A stretch of 64,000 nt of DNA from Bacillus inaquosorum KCTC 13429 (GTDB taxonomy: Bacteria > Bacillota > Bacilli > Bacillales > Bacillaceae). Both the position numbers and the translations under genes were made by a program. Positions 28,142 to 37,262 of the stretch are shown piece after piece. The notes under the pieces are model-generated. The model worked only from the letters and a program-made list of their open reading frames with translations, was not told where the DNA came from and ran no database searches. The DNA is taken from contig NZ_AMXN01000002.1 of assembly GCF_000332645.1 (NCBI RefSeq), positions 124,001-188,000 on the forward strand, read 5' to 3'. Every line of letters begins with the position of its first letter. The first letter of the stretch is position 1.

Positions 28142-29434
28142 TTATCTTTCGCCTTTTAAAAGATTCGGTTCAGTTACCCGTTTTTGGCCGTCTTCTTCCA
28201 TGGTTTCATTTTCCTCTTCTTTCTCCTTAAAACGGATATCCTTGACAAAGTAATAAATCAGCGGATGTCCTATGCCCAATATAGCGAGTGACAAAGGAAT
28301 TCCCACATCCTCTTTCAGAAGGGCCACAATCAAGAGAAAGCATAAAATAGAGACAATCCTGCCGGCGTTTAAAAACAATTCCCTCAGCACGATATATTCA
28401 ATTCTTGCTTTTCTGGCATGCCGCGCCCGGCCTATCACATCATATGTAAGTGATACATATGGCACGAGCAAAAGAGGATAGCCGATGGCAATAAAAACGC
28501 CGTACGTCAATAATGTCGTAAAGCTCATATGAAACAGAATCAAAAACAGCGCACCATACAAAATAAGGCCGCCCAGCAAGATTGATTTTTTTCTGGCCTT
28601 TTTCTTAATCAGCCTGGATGCAAAGTAGTAGGCAAAGAAGGAAACAGCTGAGTTGACAAGGCCGAATGTGCCGAGGGCCAGTTCGCTGTTTGTCTCAATA
28701 AATACAAATACACTGATTAAGAAGACAAAAATCCCTTCTCTCAAGCCTTGAAAAAAATGCGCATTCGTAATTCTCCGCCAATTCATATTGCTATGGCGCT
28801 CTCCAAATACCTTGCTCAGCATAAAACGGCCCTTTGATTCTCTCCGTTTTAAAAAAAAGCTCATCACGACAGCCAAGGCAAATAAACTGAGGGAGAGACT
28901 GAAAATCACTGTGTAACCCGTATTATTTTCAAGCCTTGAGATAACAAATCCCGCTACAATCGGACCGATCATCCCTGCAGAGGAAGACAGAATGCCCATA
29001 AATCCGTTGAAAAAGTCTCGCGTCTCCGGCTCTGTTATTTCAAAGGTCAGCACGTTAAACGCAAGCCAATAAAAGCCATAGCCCACTCCGAGCACCGCAC
29101 CGATCAGCACAAGTCGGCTGGCCGCCGTTTCTCCTGCTAAAAGCACACTTAAATAAAAGGCAGCTAAAAAAATGACGCCGAACCTTAAAATGAACACCCT
29201 GTCTATTTTTTTGGCTAACCGTCCAGCCAAATAAAAGGTTAACGGCTGCATTGTCACAATGGATAAATTATATATCGCCAAATCAATAAATTTCCCTGAC
29301 TGCTTCCAAAGGTACACATTAACAAATGTATTGGACAATGCAATTCCCAGCGAGTAAAGCCCGCCAATGGTCAGCAGAAAGAGTAACCCTTTGTTTACGT
29401 CTACATCGCCAATTACTTTTTTTAGTTTGCTCAT
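28142..29434 (-). CDS. yqgE: Major facilitator superfamily protein YqgE
   Basis: A 430-residue, 12-helix MFS transporter-like protein with a charged cytosolic C-terminus (KEKEEENETMEED). The 'AGRLAKKIDRVFILRFG' loop between helices 2 and 3 matches the MFS signature region. The start follows AAAGGGGAG. The substrate is unknown, and nothing in the neighbourhood (pbpA, sodA) shows it. Confidence 0.88.
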   Translation of the reverse strand: MSKLKKVIGDVDVNKGLLFLLTIGGLYSLGIALSNTFVNVYLWKQSGKFIDLAIYNLSIVTMQPLTFYLAGRLAKKIDRVFILRFGVIFLAAFYLSVLLAGETAASRLVLIGAVLGVGYGFYWLAFNVLTFEITEPETRDFFNGFMGILSSSAGMIGPIVAGFVISRLENNTGYTVIFSLSLSLFALAVVMSFFLKRRESKGRFMLSKVFGERHSNMNWRRITNAHFFQGLREGIFVFLISVFVFIETNSELALGTFGLVNSAVSFFAYYFASRLIKKKARKKSILLGGLILYGALFLILFHMSFTTLLTYGVFIAIGYPLLLVPYVSLTYDVIGRARHARKARIEYIVLRELFLNAGRIVSILCFLLIVALLKEDVGIPLSLAILGIGHPLIYYFVKDIRFKEKEEENETMEEDGQKRVTEPNLLKGER

Positions 29435-29500
29435 TACTGACTCCCCTTTACTATCCCTTAGTCTGTCTCACTCAAACCGAGATATGTAAAAAGAAGACAG

Positions 29501-29537
29501 AAAAAAACAAGGCCCCCCTATTGAGGACCTTGCTTGT
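29501..29537 (-). terminator. Terminator of sodA
   Basis: CAAGGTCCTC pairs with GGGGGGCCTTG (one bulge/wobble) around AATAG, followed by seven T on the minus strand. Confidence 0.85.
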
Positions 29538-29541
29538 GTCA

Positions 29542-30150
29542 TTATTTTGCTTCGCTGTATAGACGAGCCACTTCGTCCCAGTTCACAACTTTCCAGAAAG
29601 CTGAAATGTAATCAGGACGGCGGTTTTGATAGTTAAGGTAGTAAGCATGCTCCCAAACGTCAAGTCCTAAGATAGGCGTTTTGCCTTCAGAAAGCGGAGA
29701 ATCTTGGTTTGGTGTGCTTGTGATTTCAAGTTTACCGTTGTTCACAACAAGCCATGCCCAGCCAGAACCGAAGCGTCCAGCTGCTGCAGCTGCGAATTGC
29801 TCTTTGAATTTGTCAAAGCTTCCAAATACACTGTTGATCTCCTCAGCAAGCGCGCCAGTCGGCTCGCCTCCGCCGTTTGGAGATAAAAGTGTCCAGAATA
29901 ATTTGTGGTTCGCGTGTCCGCCGCCATTGTTGCGGACTGCAGTGCGGATGTTTTCAGGAACAGAATTAAGATCTGCAACAAGCTCTTCAACTGATTTGTT
30001 TGCAAGAGCCGTGTTTCCTTCAACCGCTTTGTTTAAATTTGTAACGTATGTGTTGTGGTGTTTCGTATGGTGAATAGTCATAGTTTCCTTATCAATATGC
30101 GGTTCTAAAGCATCGTACGCATAAGGTAATTCTGGAAGTTCGTAAGCCAT
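29542..30150 (-). CDS. sodA: Manganese superoxide dismutase
   Basis: Converts superoxide to oxygen and peroxide in the cytoplasm. The 202-residue protein shows the metal ligands in '[11 protein letters not shown]' (first His), 'NHKLFW', and the signature DVWEHAYY (Asp and His ligands). The segment GGGHANH and Gln in the '[10 protein letters not shown]' neighbourhood fit the Mn/Fe-SOD family. The start follows AAGGAGGAA. It has its own SigA promoter and terminator. Confidence 0.97.
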   Translation of the reverse strand: MAYELPELPYAYDALEPHIDKETMTIHHTKHHNTYVTNLNKAVEGNTALANKSVEELVADLNSVPENIRTAVRNNGGGHANHKLFWTLLSPNGGGEPTGALAEEINSVFGSFDKFKEQFAAAAAGRFGSGWAWLVVNNGKLEITSTPNQDSPLSEGKTPILGLDVWEHAYYLNYQNRRPDYISAFWKVVNWDEVARLYSEAK

Positions 30151-30213
30151 GATAAATTCCTCCTTAATATATATGTACTGAAATGCCGCTTCACAGCGAG
30201 CCTTTCTTCATTC

Positions 30214-30242
30214 AATGTAACAAAAGAACGCTGTGTAATCAA
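30214..30242 (-). promoter_or_regulatory. SigA-type promoter of sodA
   Basis: TTGATT (30242-30237), a 17-bp spacer and TACATT (30219-30214) on the minus strand; the leader is about 60 bases. Confidence 0.65.
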
Positions 30243-30329
30243 TGAAAATGCTCACATTTTGGCTCATTTCAGCGGACATATTTCACTTTAACCGATAATC
30301 CGCCCCATTAAACCTGCCGCCGGCAATTC

Positions 30330-30812
30330 TTATAGGACCGTCCATAAAAAATATCCGATCATCAAAAGCTGTATGATGCCCTTTGCAATAACCCCTGTTA
30401 AAAAGCCAATGAGTGAGCCGAGACCAATTTTAAACGCTGACTTTAAGTCCTTTTGATGAACGATAAGTTCTGCACAAACAGCCCCGATAAACGGCCCTAA
30501 TATGATCCCCGCAACCGGAATGACGAAAGGCCCGATTAATAAACCGATCGTGCTTCCCCATATGGCGGCTTTGCTTCCGCCAAACCTTTTTACTCCAAGC
30601 AGATTAGACACGTAATCTGCTGCGAATAATACTGCGGCAAAAACAGCTTCAACGAGCCAGAACATATATGAATACGGACTGAATGAAAACAAAAATCCGT
30701 ACAATACAAAGCCGGCAACGATAAATACTACGCTCGGAATAACGGGATACACCAGCCCTATAAAAGCGATGATAAATACCGCCGCAATCACCAGCCAATA
30801 TAACATATCCAT
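30330..30812 (-). CDS. yqgC: DUF456-family membrane protein YqgC
   Basis: A 160-residue integral membrane protein of the DUF456 family with five to six helices and the Gly-rich repeats '[22 protein letters not shown]' typical of it (shortened: [10 protein letters not shown]). I take the ATG at 30812, nine bases from GGGAGG; the ATG at 30821 abuts the ribosome binding site. Diverges from yqgB. Function is unknown. Confidence 0.85.
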   Translation of the reverse strand: MDMLYWLVIAAVFIIAFIGLVYPVIPSVVFIVAGFVLYGFLFSFSPYSYMFWLVEAVFAAVLFAADYVSNLLGVKRFGGSKAAIWGSTIGLLIGPFVIPVAGIILGPFIGAVCAELIVHQKDLKSAFKIGLGSLIGFLTGVIAKGIIQLLMIGYFLWTVL

Positions 30813-30922
30813 AAAATCCATCCTCCCTTTTTACATCTATCTTCTTCATGTCTTCCTTGTATTCACACGCAGGCAACGATACAATAAGCAACATATATTA
30901 GTATAGCTAGGAAGTGAAGATA

Positions 30923-31684
30923 GTGAATGTATTTCAGCTTTTCATCAAAAGTACATACTCTCCCCGTGATATTGCAAAAACAAGATTTCAAGGAATCGGA
31001 AAAGCGATTCTTTATGTATTTTTGCTCTCTGTCCTTTTTGCAATTCCTACCGCTTATTATGTAAGCTCAGGGACCGTCAAATCAATGAACGGCTTTAAAA
31101 CTGTTTTACACAAAGATTTCCCTGATTTCAAAATTTCAAACGGCAAACTTCAAACCGATGAAAAAAAAGCCACGGAATCACAGGCAAATGGCTTCGTTAT
31201 CGTGTTTGATCCGACAGACGCCTACGGCACTGAACAAATCGAAGCAAAGCAAAACGCGATCGGCATCCTTCAGGACAAATTTGTTTTGGCCATTGACGGA
31301 CAAGCCCAAGAAATGCCTTACTCAATGATGCCATCAGATTTAACAAAAAAAGATGTGATTGCGGGTTTAAACCAAAATAAAACGATGATCACAACTGTTC
31401 TTTCATTTCTCATTTTTCTCGTAACAGCGGCAGGAAAATTTATTGAAGTATCATTCTTAGCGCTTATCGGGGTAATCATTAAAAATGCACAGAAAAAGCA
31501 TCTGTCCTACCATCAGCTTTGGAAGCTTTCTGCCTATTCGATCACCCTTTCGACTGTGTTCTTTACGATCATGCGGGCATTAGAAGCAACAGTTCCAAGT
31601 GAATTTTTACTGAACTGGTTCGTCAACTTTGTCATCCTGTTTCTTGTTTTGAAAGAGATCCCGTCCAAAAAAGTTGCTGCATAA
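30923..31684 (+). CDS. yqgB: DUF1189-family membrane protein YqgB
   Basis: A 253-residue membrane protein with a first helix at about residues 28-48, a large extracytoplasmic loop (about 49-150), and three further helices (about 155-180, 200-225, 232-248). It resembles DUF1189 proteins. GTG 30923 is chosen because AGGAAGTGA sits five bases upstream; a GTG three codons earlier overlaps that site. Monocistronic with a strong terminator. Function is unknown. Confidence 0.85.
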   Translation: MNVFQLFIKSTYSPRDIAKTRFQGIGKAILYVFLLSVLFAIPTAYYVSSGTVKSMNGFKTVLHKDFPDFKISNGKLQTDEKKATESQANGFVIVFDPTDAYGTEQIEAKQNAIGILQDKFVLAIDGQAQEMPYSMMPSDLTKKDVIAGLNQNKTMITTVLSFLIFLVTAAGKFIEVSFLALIGVIIKNAQKKHLSYHQLWKLSAYSITLSTVFFTIMRALEATVPSEFLLNWFVNFVILFLVLKEIPSKKVAA

Positions 31685-31687
31685 TCT

Positions 31688-31714
31688 GAGACTGCCTTCG
31701 CAGTCTCTTTTCTT
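31688..31714 (+). terminator. Terminator of yqgB
   Basis: GAGACTGC and GCAGTCTC form an 8-bp stem with a CTTC tetraloop, followed by TTTTCTTTT. Confidence 0.9.
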
Positions 31715-31738
31715 TTGTCATGAATCGAAATGGACAAG

Positions 31739-31746
31739 CATACTAT
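31739..31746 (+). promoter_or_regulatory. SigE-like -10 element before yqfZ
   Basis: CATACTAT matches 7 of 8 positions of the SigE -10 consensus CATACANT and lies 33 bp before the yqfZ start. A weak -35-like ATGAAT lies 13 bp upstream. It also sits in an inverted repeat with arms GCATAC and GTATGC. Confidence 0.4.
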
Positions 31747-31778
31747 AGTATAAAATTTCGTATGCGGGAGGAAAAGCG

Positions 31779-32078
31779 ATGAAGCGTCTCACTTTTGTAT
31801 GCAGCATTGTTTTTATTCTTTTTATTCTTTTTTATGATCTTAAAATTGGAACGATACCCATCCAGGACCTCCCTGTCTATGAAGCATCAGCAAAAACGGC
31901 TGAACAGGAACCAGCCTATAAAACGGTGAAGGTACAGCCGGGTGACACCGTTATGTCAATTGTCGGACCAGCAGGTTCTCCTGACGACATTGTAAAGGAT
32001 TTTGAAACACTGAATCCGAATGTGAAAGCCAACGCCATTCAAGCGGGAACAGCGTACAAATTCCCGGTCTACCCTTAA
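31779..32078 (+). CDS. yqfZ: LysM-domain protein YqfZ
   Basis: A 99-residue secreted or membrane-anchored protein. The N-terminal hydrophobic segment (about residues 5-20) is a signal anchor; a single LysM module covers about 48-98 ('KTVKVQPGDTVMSIVG...INPNVKANAIQAGTAYKFP'-type). LysM modules bind GlcNAc polymers of peptidoglycan. ATG 31779 follows GGGAGG. A SigE-like -10 element lies upstream, so mother-cell expression in sporulation is plausible but inferred. Confidence 0.9.
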   Translation: MKRLTFVCSIVFILFILFYDLKIGTIPIQDLPVYEASAKTAEQEPAYKTVKVQPGDTVMSIVGPAGSPDDIVKDFETLNPNVKANAIQAGTAYKFPVYP

Positions 32079-32205
32079 TTAACGTTAATTTCTTGTCAGT
32101 TCGGCGAAGACACTGTTACAATGTAATTTGTAAAATAAATTCACATAAACCATACTAGAATTGTTATATCTAGAAGCGGCAACTACAATTAAGGAGCGAT
32201 TGCAA

Positions 32206-33336
32206 GTGAGTGAAATCACACATCGTACAAAAACGCGTCCCGTCAAAGTGGGACCTTTAACAATAGGCGGCAACAATGAAGTTGTTATCCAAAGCATGAC
32301 AACAACAAAAACACATGATGTAGAAGCAACGGTTGCGGAAATTAACCGTCTGGCTGAAGCCGGATGCCAAATCGTCCGGGTAGCATGTCCGGATGAACGG
32401 GCGGCAAATGCCATCGCGGATATTAAAAAACGCATTTCCATTCCGCTCGTTGTTGACATACATTTCGATTATAAACTTGCGTTAAAAGCCATTGAAGGCG
32501 GCGCAGATAAAATCCGAATCAACCCAGGCAACATCGGCCGCCGTGAAAAAGTCGAAGCGGTCGTTAAAGCGGCGAAAGAAAAAGGGATTCCGATCAGAAT
32601 CGGAGTAAATGCTGGTTCACTTGAAAAACGGATTTTAGAAAAATACGGTTATCCGACAGCAGACGGAATGGTAGAGAGCGCACTTCATCACATTAAAATT
32701 CTTGAAGATCTTGATTTTCACGATATTATTGTCAGCATGAAGGCATCTGACGTCAACCTTGCGATCGAGGCTTATGAAAAAGCAGCGAAAGCATTTGACT
32801 ACCCTCTGCATCTTGGGATCACTGAGTCAGGAACACTGTTTGCCGGCACAGTAAAGAGCGCAGCAGGACTCGGCGCGATTTTAAGCAAGGGCATCGGGAA
32901 CACCATGCGTATTTCATTAAGCGCAGATCCTGTGGAAGAAGTAAAAGTAGCAAGGGAGCTTCTGAAATCTTTCGGCTTAGCCTCCAATGCTGCCACACTC
33001 ATCTCATGTCCGACTTGCGGCCGTATTGAGATTGATTTGATCAGCATCGCCAATGAAGTGGAAGAATACATTTCTAAGGTGAAAGCGCCGATTAAAGTCG
33101 CTGTTCTCGGCTGTGCAGTAAACGGACCTGGTGAAGCGAGAGAAGCTGATATCGGAATCGCCGGAGCACGTGGTGAAGGACTGTTGTTCCGGAAAGGAAA
33201 AATTGTCCGTAAGGTTCCAGAGGAAACAATGGTAGAGGAACTCAAGAAAGAAATCGACATTCTTGCTGAGGAACACTATGCAAAGCTTGAAGCTGAAAAA
33301 GCAAAACTAAAAAAAGAAGAAACACAAAAAGCTTGA
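32206..33336 (+). CDS. ispG: 4-hydroxy-3-methylbut-2-en-1-yl diphosphate synthase IspG
   Basis: Penultimate enzyme of the MEP isoprenoid pathway, a 4Fe-4S protein that converts MEcPP to HMBPP. The 376-residue protein has an N-terminal TIM barrel (about 1-260) and a C-terminal cluster domain with SCPTCGR (two Cys), a third Cys in [11 protein letters not shown], and the cluster-ligand Glu. GTG 32206 follows AAGGAG; an upstream in-frame TTG is not supported. The stop lies inside the terminator hairpin. Confidence 0.97.
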   Translation: MSEITHRTKTRPVKVGPLTIGGNNEVVIQSMTTTKTHDVEATVAEINRLAEAGCQIVRVACPDERAANAIADIKKRISIPLVVDIHFDYKLALKAIEGGADKIRINPGNIGRREKVEAVVKAAKEKGIPIRIGVNAGSLEKRILEKYGYPTADGMVESALHHIKILEDLDFHDIIVSMKASDVNLAIEAYEKAAKAFDYPLHLGITESGTLFAGTVKSAAGLGAILSKGIGNTMRISLSADPVEEVKVARELLKSFGLASNAATLISCPTCGRIEIDLISIANEVEEYISKVKAPIKVAVLGCAVNGPGEAREADIGIAGARGEGLLFRKGKIVRKVPEETMVEELKKEIDILAEEHYAKLEAEKAKLKKEETQKA

Positions 33337-33360
33337 CGGGAACCCGTCAAGCTTTTTTGT
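33326..33360. terminator. Terminator of ispG, also facing yqfX
   Basis: AAAAAGCTTGACGGG and CCCGTCAAGCTTTTT form a perfect stem with T-runs on both sides. The 5' arm covers the ispG stop codon. Confidence 0.92.
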
Positions 33361-33361
33361 G

Positions 33362-33745
33362 TTAGAAAAATGGAATAATAAATATTCCAAGCACTAATGA
33401 GACGACACCGATACCCATCGCCCAAGCTCCTAGGCCTTGGGCACCTCTTCTTCTTGCGATATAGCCGACAATAATACCGGCAGCTCCCAATAAAACAGGC
33501 AGTACAAACAATGAAATAATGGACAAGGCTAATGCAATATAGCCTATTCCCCGCCCTTCATTGACATTGCCGTCGCTGCGGTCATTGTCTCGGTCATTGC
33601 TGCGGTCAGTAGCACGGTAAGGCTCTGCGATTTCAGCAGCCGTTTCCTCAAAAAAACCATCGTTGTCGCGGGTAATATTTGATCCTTCAGAACCATGATC
33701 TACATAGTAGCTGTTGTTATCACGTTTTTCGTAATCGTTTGCCAC
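33362..33745 (-). CDS. yqfX: YqfX, DUF4190-like small membrane protein
   Basis: A 127-residue protein with a highly polar N-terminal half, including an alternating Asp/Arg/Asn region (RSNDRDNDRSD), and two C-terminal membrane helices (about residues 66-92 and 104-126) typical of DUF4190-type proteins. GTG 33745 is eight bases from AAGGGGG; a TTG two codons upstream is too close to it. Function is unknown. Confidence 0.82.
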   Translation of the reverse strand: MANDYEKRDNNSYYVDHGSEGSNITRDNDGFFEETAAEIAEPYRATDRSNDRDNDRSDGNVNEGRGIGYIALALSIISLFVLPVLLGAAGIIVGYIARRRGAQGLGAWAMGIGVVSLVLGIFIIPFF

Positions 33746-33884
33746 CTTCAATTCCCCCTTCTGTTTTTATTAAAGGAGCTTTTATAGTTTGATCTATTTT
33801 GCCTGATTCATGTTTGCTAAACTTTTCTGTTAATGTCAATTGTTTATGTTACACTGGAAGGGATGAAACTGAAGGAGTGTGGGC

Positions 33885-34466
33885 ATGTTACGCTTAGGAA
33901 TAGATATTGACGGCACAATCACGGCTCAGGATACATTCGTCCCTTATTTGAACCGCTCGTTTAATCTTTCCATTTCATTAAACGATATGACGGATTATGA
34001 TTTGACAAAGCTGTTAAACATTACGCAGGAAGAATTTTGGGATTGGATGAATCAAAATGAAGCCATCATATATAAGGAAGCATTGCTTGCGCAGCATGCA
34101 AAACAGTCACTTGACCTCCTCAAAGAGGAGCACAAGCTTATTTATATTACAGCGAGACGGTCTCATTTAACTGATATTACTTATGAATGGTTTGACAGAC
34201 AAAATATTCATTACGACCACATCGAACTCGTTGGCGGTCATCATAAAGTTGAGGCAGTCAAAAAACACAACATTGACTTGTTTTTTGAAGATCATCACGG
34301 AAACGCAATGATGATTGCGAAAGAAGCCGATATACCGGTGATTTTATTCAATTCCCCTTATAATCAGCTTCCGCTTGATTCAAACATCATCAGAGTCAGC
34401 AACTGGCTTGAAGCCGTTCAATGGATTAACAAAAATAAACATCATATCATACGTGTCAATAACTGA
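33885..34466 (+). CDS. yqfW: YqfW, HAD-family putative 5'-nucleotidase
   Basis: A 193-residue haloacid dehalogenase-fold protein. The nucleophile motif GIDIDGTIT is at residues 5-13, motif II Thr is in YITAR near residue 88, and the acidic motif IV is DLFFEDHHG near 128. It resembles the 5'(3')-deoxyribonucleotidase (NT5C) branch. ATG 33885 follows AAGGAGTG; the GTG two codons earlier is part of that region. The substrate is inferred from the family. Confidence 0.87.
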   Translation: MLRLGIDIDGTITAQDTFVPYLNRSFNLSISLNDMTDYDLTKLLNITQEEFWDWMNQNEAIIYKEALLAQHAKQSLDLLKEEHKLIYITARRSHLTDITYEWFDRQNIHYDHIELVGGHHKVEAVKKHNIDLFFEDHHGNAMMIAKEADIPVILFNSPYNQLPLDSNIIRVSNWLEAVQWINKNKHHIIRVNN

Positions 34467-34497
34467 AAAAGGAGCCCAACCGGGGCTCCTTTTTCTC
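34467..34497. terminator. Bidirectional terminator between yqfW and zur
   Basis: AAAAAGGAGCCC and GGGGCTCCTTTTT form a stem around AACC, with T-runs on both strands, between the convergent genes. Confidence 0.9.
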
Positions 34498-34507
34498 ATA
34501 TAAACAA

Positions 34508-34945
34508 TTACGCAGTAGTGTTTTCTTGGTTTTCCGCTGTACAATCAGGGCATGTGCCGTAAATCTCAAATTTATGTCCGCTGATCTGATAGCCATCCAA
34601 ATCATCACAAAGCTTGTCCATCGGGCATGATTCAATTTCTTTTGTTTTGCCGCAGGCAAGACAAATAAAGTGATGGTGATGGTGGGTAAATGAACACTTA
34701 AATCGGAAGAGTTTTTCACCGGACAGCTCAGTTGTTTCCAAAATACCAAGTTCTTCATATAAAGAAAGGTTTCTGTAGATTGTATCAAAGCTTAAGCCGG
34801 GATAATCATCATTTAATGCAGACAGTACGTTTTTAGCGGTAAGATACCTGTCTGAATCAGCAAAAAGCTGCAGCATATCTTCACGTTTATTTGTATATTT
34901 ATATCCGTTTTCTTTCAGTAGGTTCAGCGCTTCTTGTACGTTCAT
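34508..34945 (-). CDS. zur: Zinc uptake regulator Zur (Fur family)
   Basis: Zn2+-dependent repressor of zinc uptake genes. The 145-residue protein has an N-terminal winged helix (about residues 5-75, '[19 protein letters not shown]') and a C-terminal dimerisation domain with the metal-sensing [10 protein letters not shown] string at about 85-94. Structural zinc is held by CLACG and by CPDC near the C-terminus. The start follows AAAGGGGG. A promoter-proximal hairpin lies upstream (see findings). Confidence 0.96.
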   Translation of the reverse strand: MNVQEALNLLKENGYKYTNKREDMLQLFADSDRYLTAKNVLSALNDDYPGLSFDTIYRNLSLYEELGILETTELSGEKLFRFKCSFTHHHHHFICLACGKTKEIESCPMDKLCDDLDGYQISGHKFEIYGTCPDCTAENQENTTA

Positions 34946-34988
34946 GAAGGGTCCCCCTTTGCTTTGCTTAAGAACGTATCACATGTAT

Positions 34989-35032
34989 GAAAAAGAAAAT
35001 GGCAGCTGTCTGACCAGCAAGCCATTTTCTTT
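34989..35032 (-). terminator. Hairpin between yqfU and zur (terminator or zur attenuator)
   Basis: AAAGAAAATGGC and GCCATTTTCTTT form a 12-bp stem with an internal CAGCTG-like part, followed by T-rich DNA on the minus strand. It ends yqfU transcripts, but a SigA-like promoter (35073-35045) lies just upstream of it, so zur transcripts from that promoter would also pass through it. Confidence 0.75.
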
Positions 35033-35044
35033 ACTGCAGATAAA

Positions 35045-35073
35045 ATTATACCCATAAAATGAATAAAAGTAAA
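35045..35073 (-). promoter_or_regulatory. SigA-type promoter between yqfU and zur
   Basis: TTTACT (35073-35068), a 17-bp spacer and a perfect TATAAT (35050-35045) on the minus strand. The -35 element lies within 15 bp of the yqfU stop codon. Confidence 0.6.
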
Positions 35074-35080
35074 TGAAAGC

Positions 35081-35989
<909 letters not shown>

Positions 35990-36077
35990 TTAAATACATT
36001 ATAAATCTATTTTACCATTAAACACTGACACATTTTACTGATTTGCCCATACATTAAGTCTGGAGGTGGAATGGTCG

Positions 36078-36332
36078 ATGATTTTATTTCAAAGAATTAT
36101 TTTGCAGCGGCTTAATCAGGCTACTGCTGACGATTTGCTGAAGTACTCAAAACAATACGGAATCAGCCTAACAAGACCGCAGGCCGTTGAAGTAGCGAAC
36201 CTGCTGTACGGGAAAAATGTGAACATCTTTAATGAGAGTGAACGAATGCGGCTGCTGAAACAAGTAGAGGCAATTACATCGAAAGAAACAGCCCAAACCG
36301 TTAATGAACTATTCAAACAATTTACAAGCTGA
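36078..36332 (+). CDS. yqfT: YqfT, small DUF2624-type protein
   Basis: An 84-residue cytoplasmic helical protein of a Bacillus-specific family (I recall DUF2624). ATG 36078 follows GGAGGTGG at eight bases; an in-frame GTG at 36066 overlaps that ribosome binding site. It converges on nfo and ends at a shared terminator. No function is inferred. Confidence 0.82.
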   Translation: MILFQRIILQRLNQATADDLLKYSKQYGISLTRPQAVEVANLLYGKNVNIFNESERMRLLKQVEAITSKETAQTVNELFKQFTS

Positions 36333-36334
36333 AA

Positions 36335-36363
36335 AAATGGGGGACTTATCCCCCATTTTTTAT
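36335..36363. terminator. Bidirectional terminator between yqfT and nfo
   Basis: AAAATGGGGGA and TCCCCCATTTT form a stem around CTTA with T-runs on both strands. Confidence 0.9.
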
Positions 36364-37253
36364 TGCTGTAAAATCTTTTCAAGCAATGTGTCATCAAATT
36401 GTTTTTCTTTCAGCATTTCAATCTCAAAACGGTATGGCGGTTTTTTATTCTTTTTATCTTCACCGACATACGGCGTTTCAAGGATTTTCGGAATGTCTTT
36501 TAACTGCTCATGGTGAACAACATACTGCAGTGCGTCAAATCCGATTTCACCAAAGCCGATGTTTTCATGGCGGTCTTTTCTTGCGCCTTTGACATTTTTG
36601 CTGTCATTAATATGAAGCACTTTAATACGGTCAATACCGACGATTTTATCAAACTCAGTTAACACTCCATCAAAGTCTTCGACAATGTTATATCCGGCAT
36701 CATGTGTATGGCACGTGTCAAAGCATACTGACAGATGCTCATTGTGTGTAACGCCATCGATAATCTGCGCAAGCTCCTCAAAGCTTCTGCCGCATTCAGA
36801 TCCTTTTCCTGCCATTGTTTCTAATGCAATCTGGACATTTTGATTCGGATCAATCACTTCATTTAAGCCTTCAATAATTTTCTTGATGCCTGCTTCAGCT
36901 CCCGCTCCTACGTGAGCGCCTGGGTGAAGGACAATTTGCTTCGCTCCGATGGCAGCTGTCCGTTCAATTTCAGAACGAAGAAAATCGACACCAAGCTCAA
37001 AAGTGGACGGATTTGTCGTGTTGCCAATATTAATAATATAAGGCGCGTGTACGATAATCTCGTCAATACCGTTTTCTTTCATGTGTGCCCGGCCAGCTTC
37101 TATATTCAAGTCTTCAATTTTCTTTCGGCGCGTATTTTGCGGTGCGCCTGTATAGATCATAAACGTGTTCGCCCCATAAGAAACTGCCTCCTGGCTTGCA
37201 GCCAGAAGCATATGTTTTCCGCTCATAGAGACGTGTGAGCCTATTCTCAACAA
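36360..37253 (-). CDS. nfo: Type IV apurinic/apyrimidinic endonuclease (Nfo, YqfS)
   Basis: DNA repair enzyme cutting at abasic sites; in B. subtilis it is important in spores. The 297-residue TIM barrel has zinc-ligand motifs in 'VLHPGAHVG', 'ALETMAGKG', '[11 protein letters not shown]', and '[10 protein letters not shown]...[11 protein letters not shown]'. Start is TTG 37253, preceded by AGGGGA, matching the known protein beginning [10 protein letters not shown]. It sits nine bases after cshB, suggesting co-transcription. Confidence 0.95.
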   Translation of the reverse strand: MLRIGSHVSMSGKHMLLAASQEAVSYGANTFMIYTGAPQNTRRKKIEDLNIEAGRAHMKENGIDEIIVHAPYIINIGNTTNPSTFELGVDFLRSEIERTAAIGAKQIVLHPGAHVGAGAEAGIKKIIEGLNEVIDPNQNVQIALETMAGKGSECGRSFEELAQIIDGVTHNEHLSVCFDTCHTHDAGYNIVEDFDGVLTEFDKIVGIDRIKVLHINDSKNVKGARKDRHENIGFGEIGFDALQYVVHHEQLKDIPKILETPYVGEDKKNKKPPYRFEIEMLKEKQFDDTLLEKILQQ

Positions 37254-37262
37254 CAGGTTCCC

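Noticed and set aside
29681..30073. 130-codon open frame on the plus strand
   Set aside because: Antisense to sodA, low-complexity, no ribosome binding site; a shadow of the SOD codons.
32799..33260. 153-codon open frame on the minus strand
   Set aside because: Antisense to ispG, which is clearly coding; Ser-rich composition is typical of a reverse-frame shadow.
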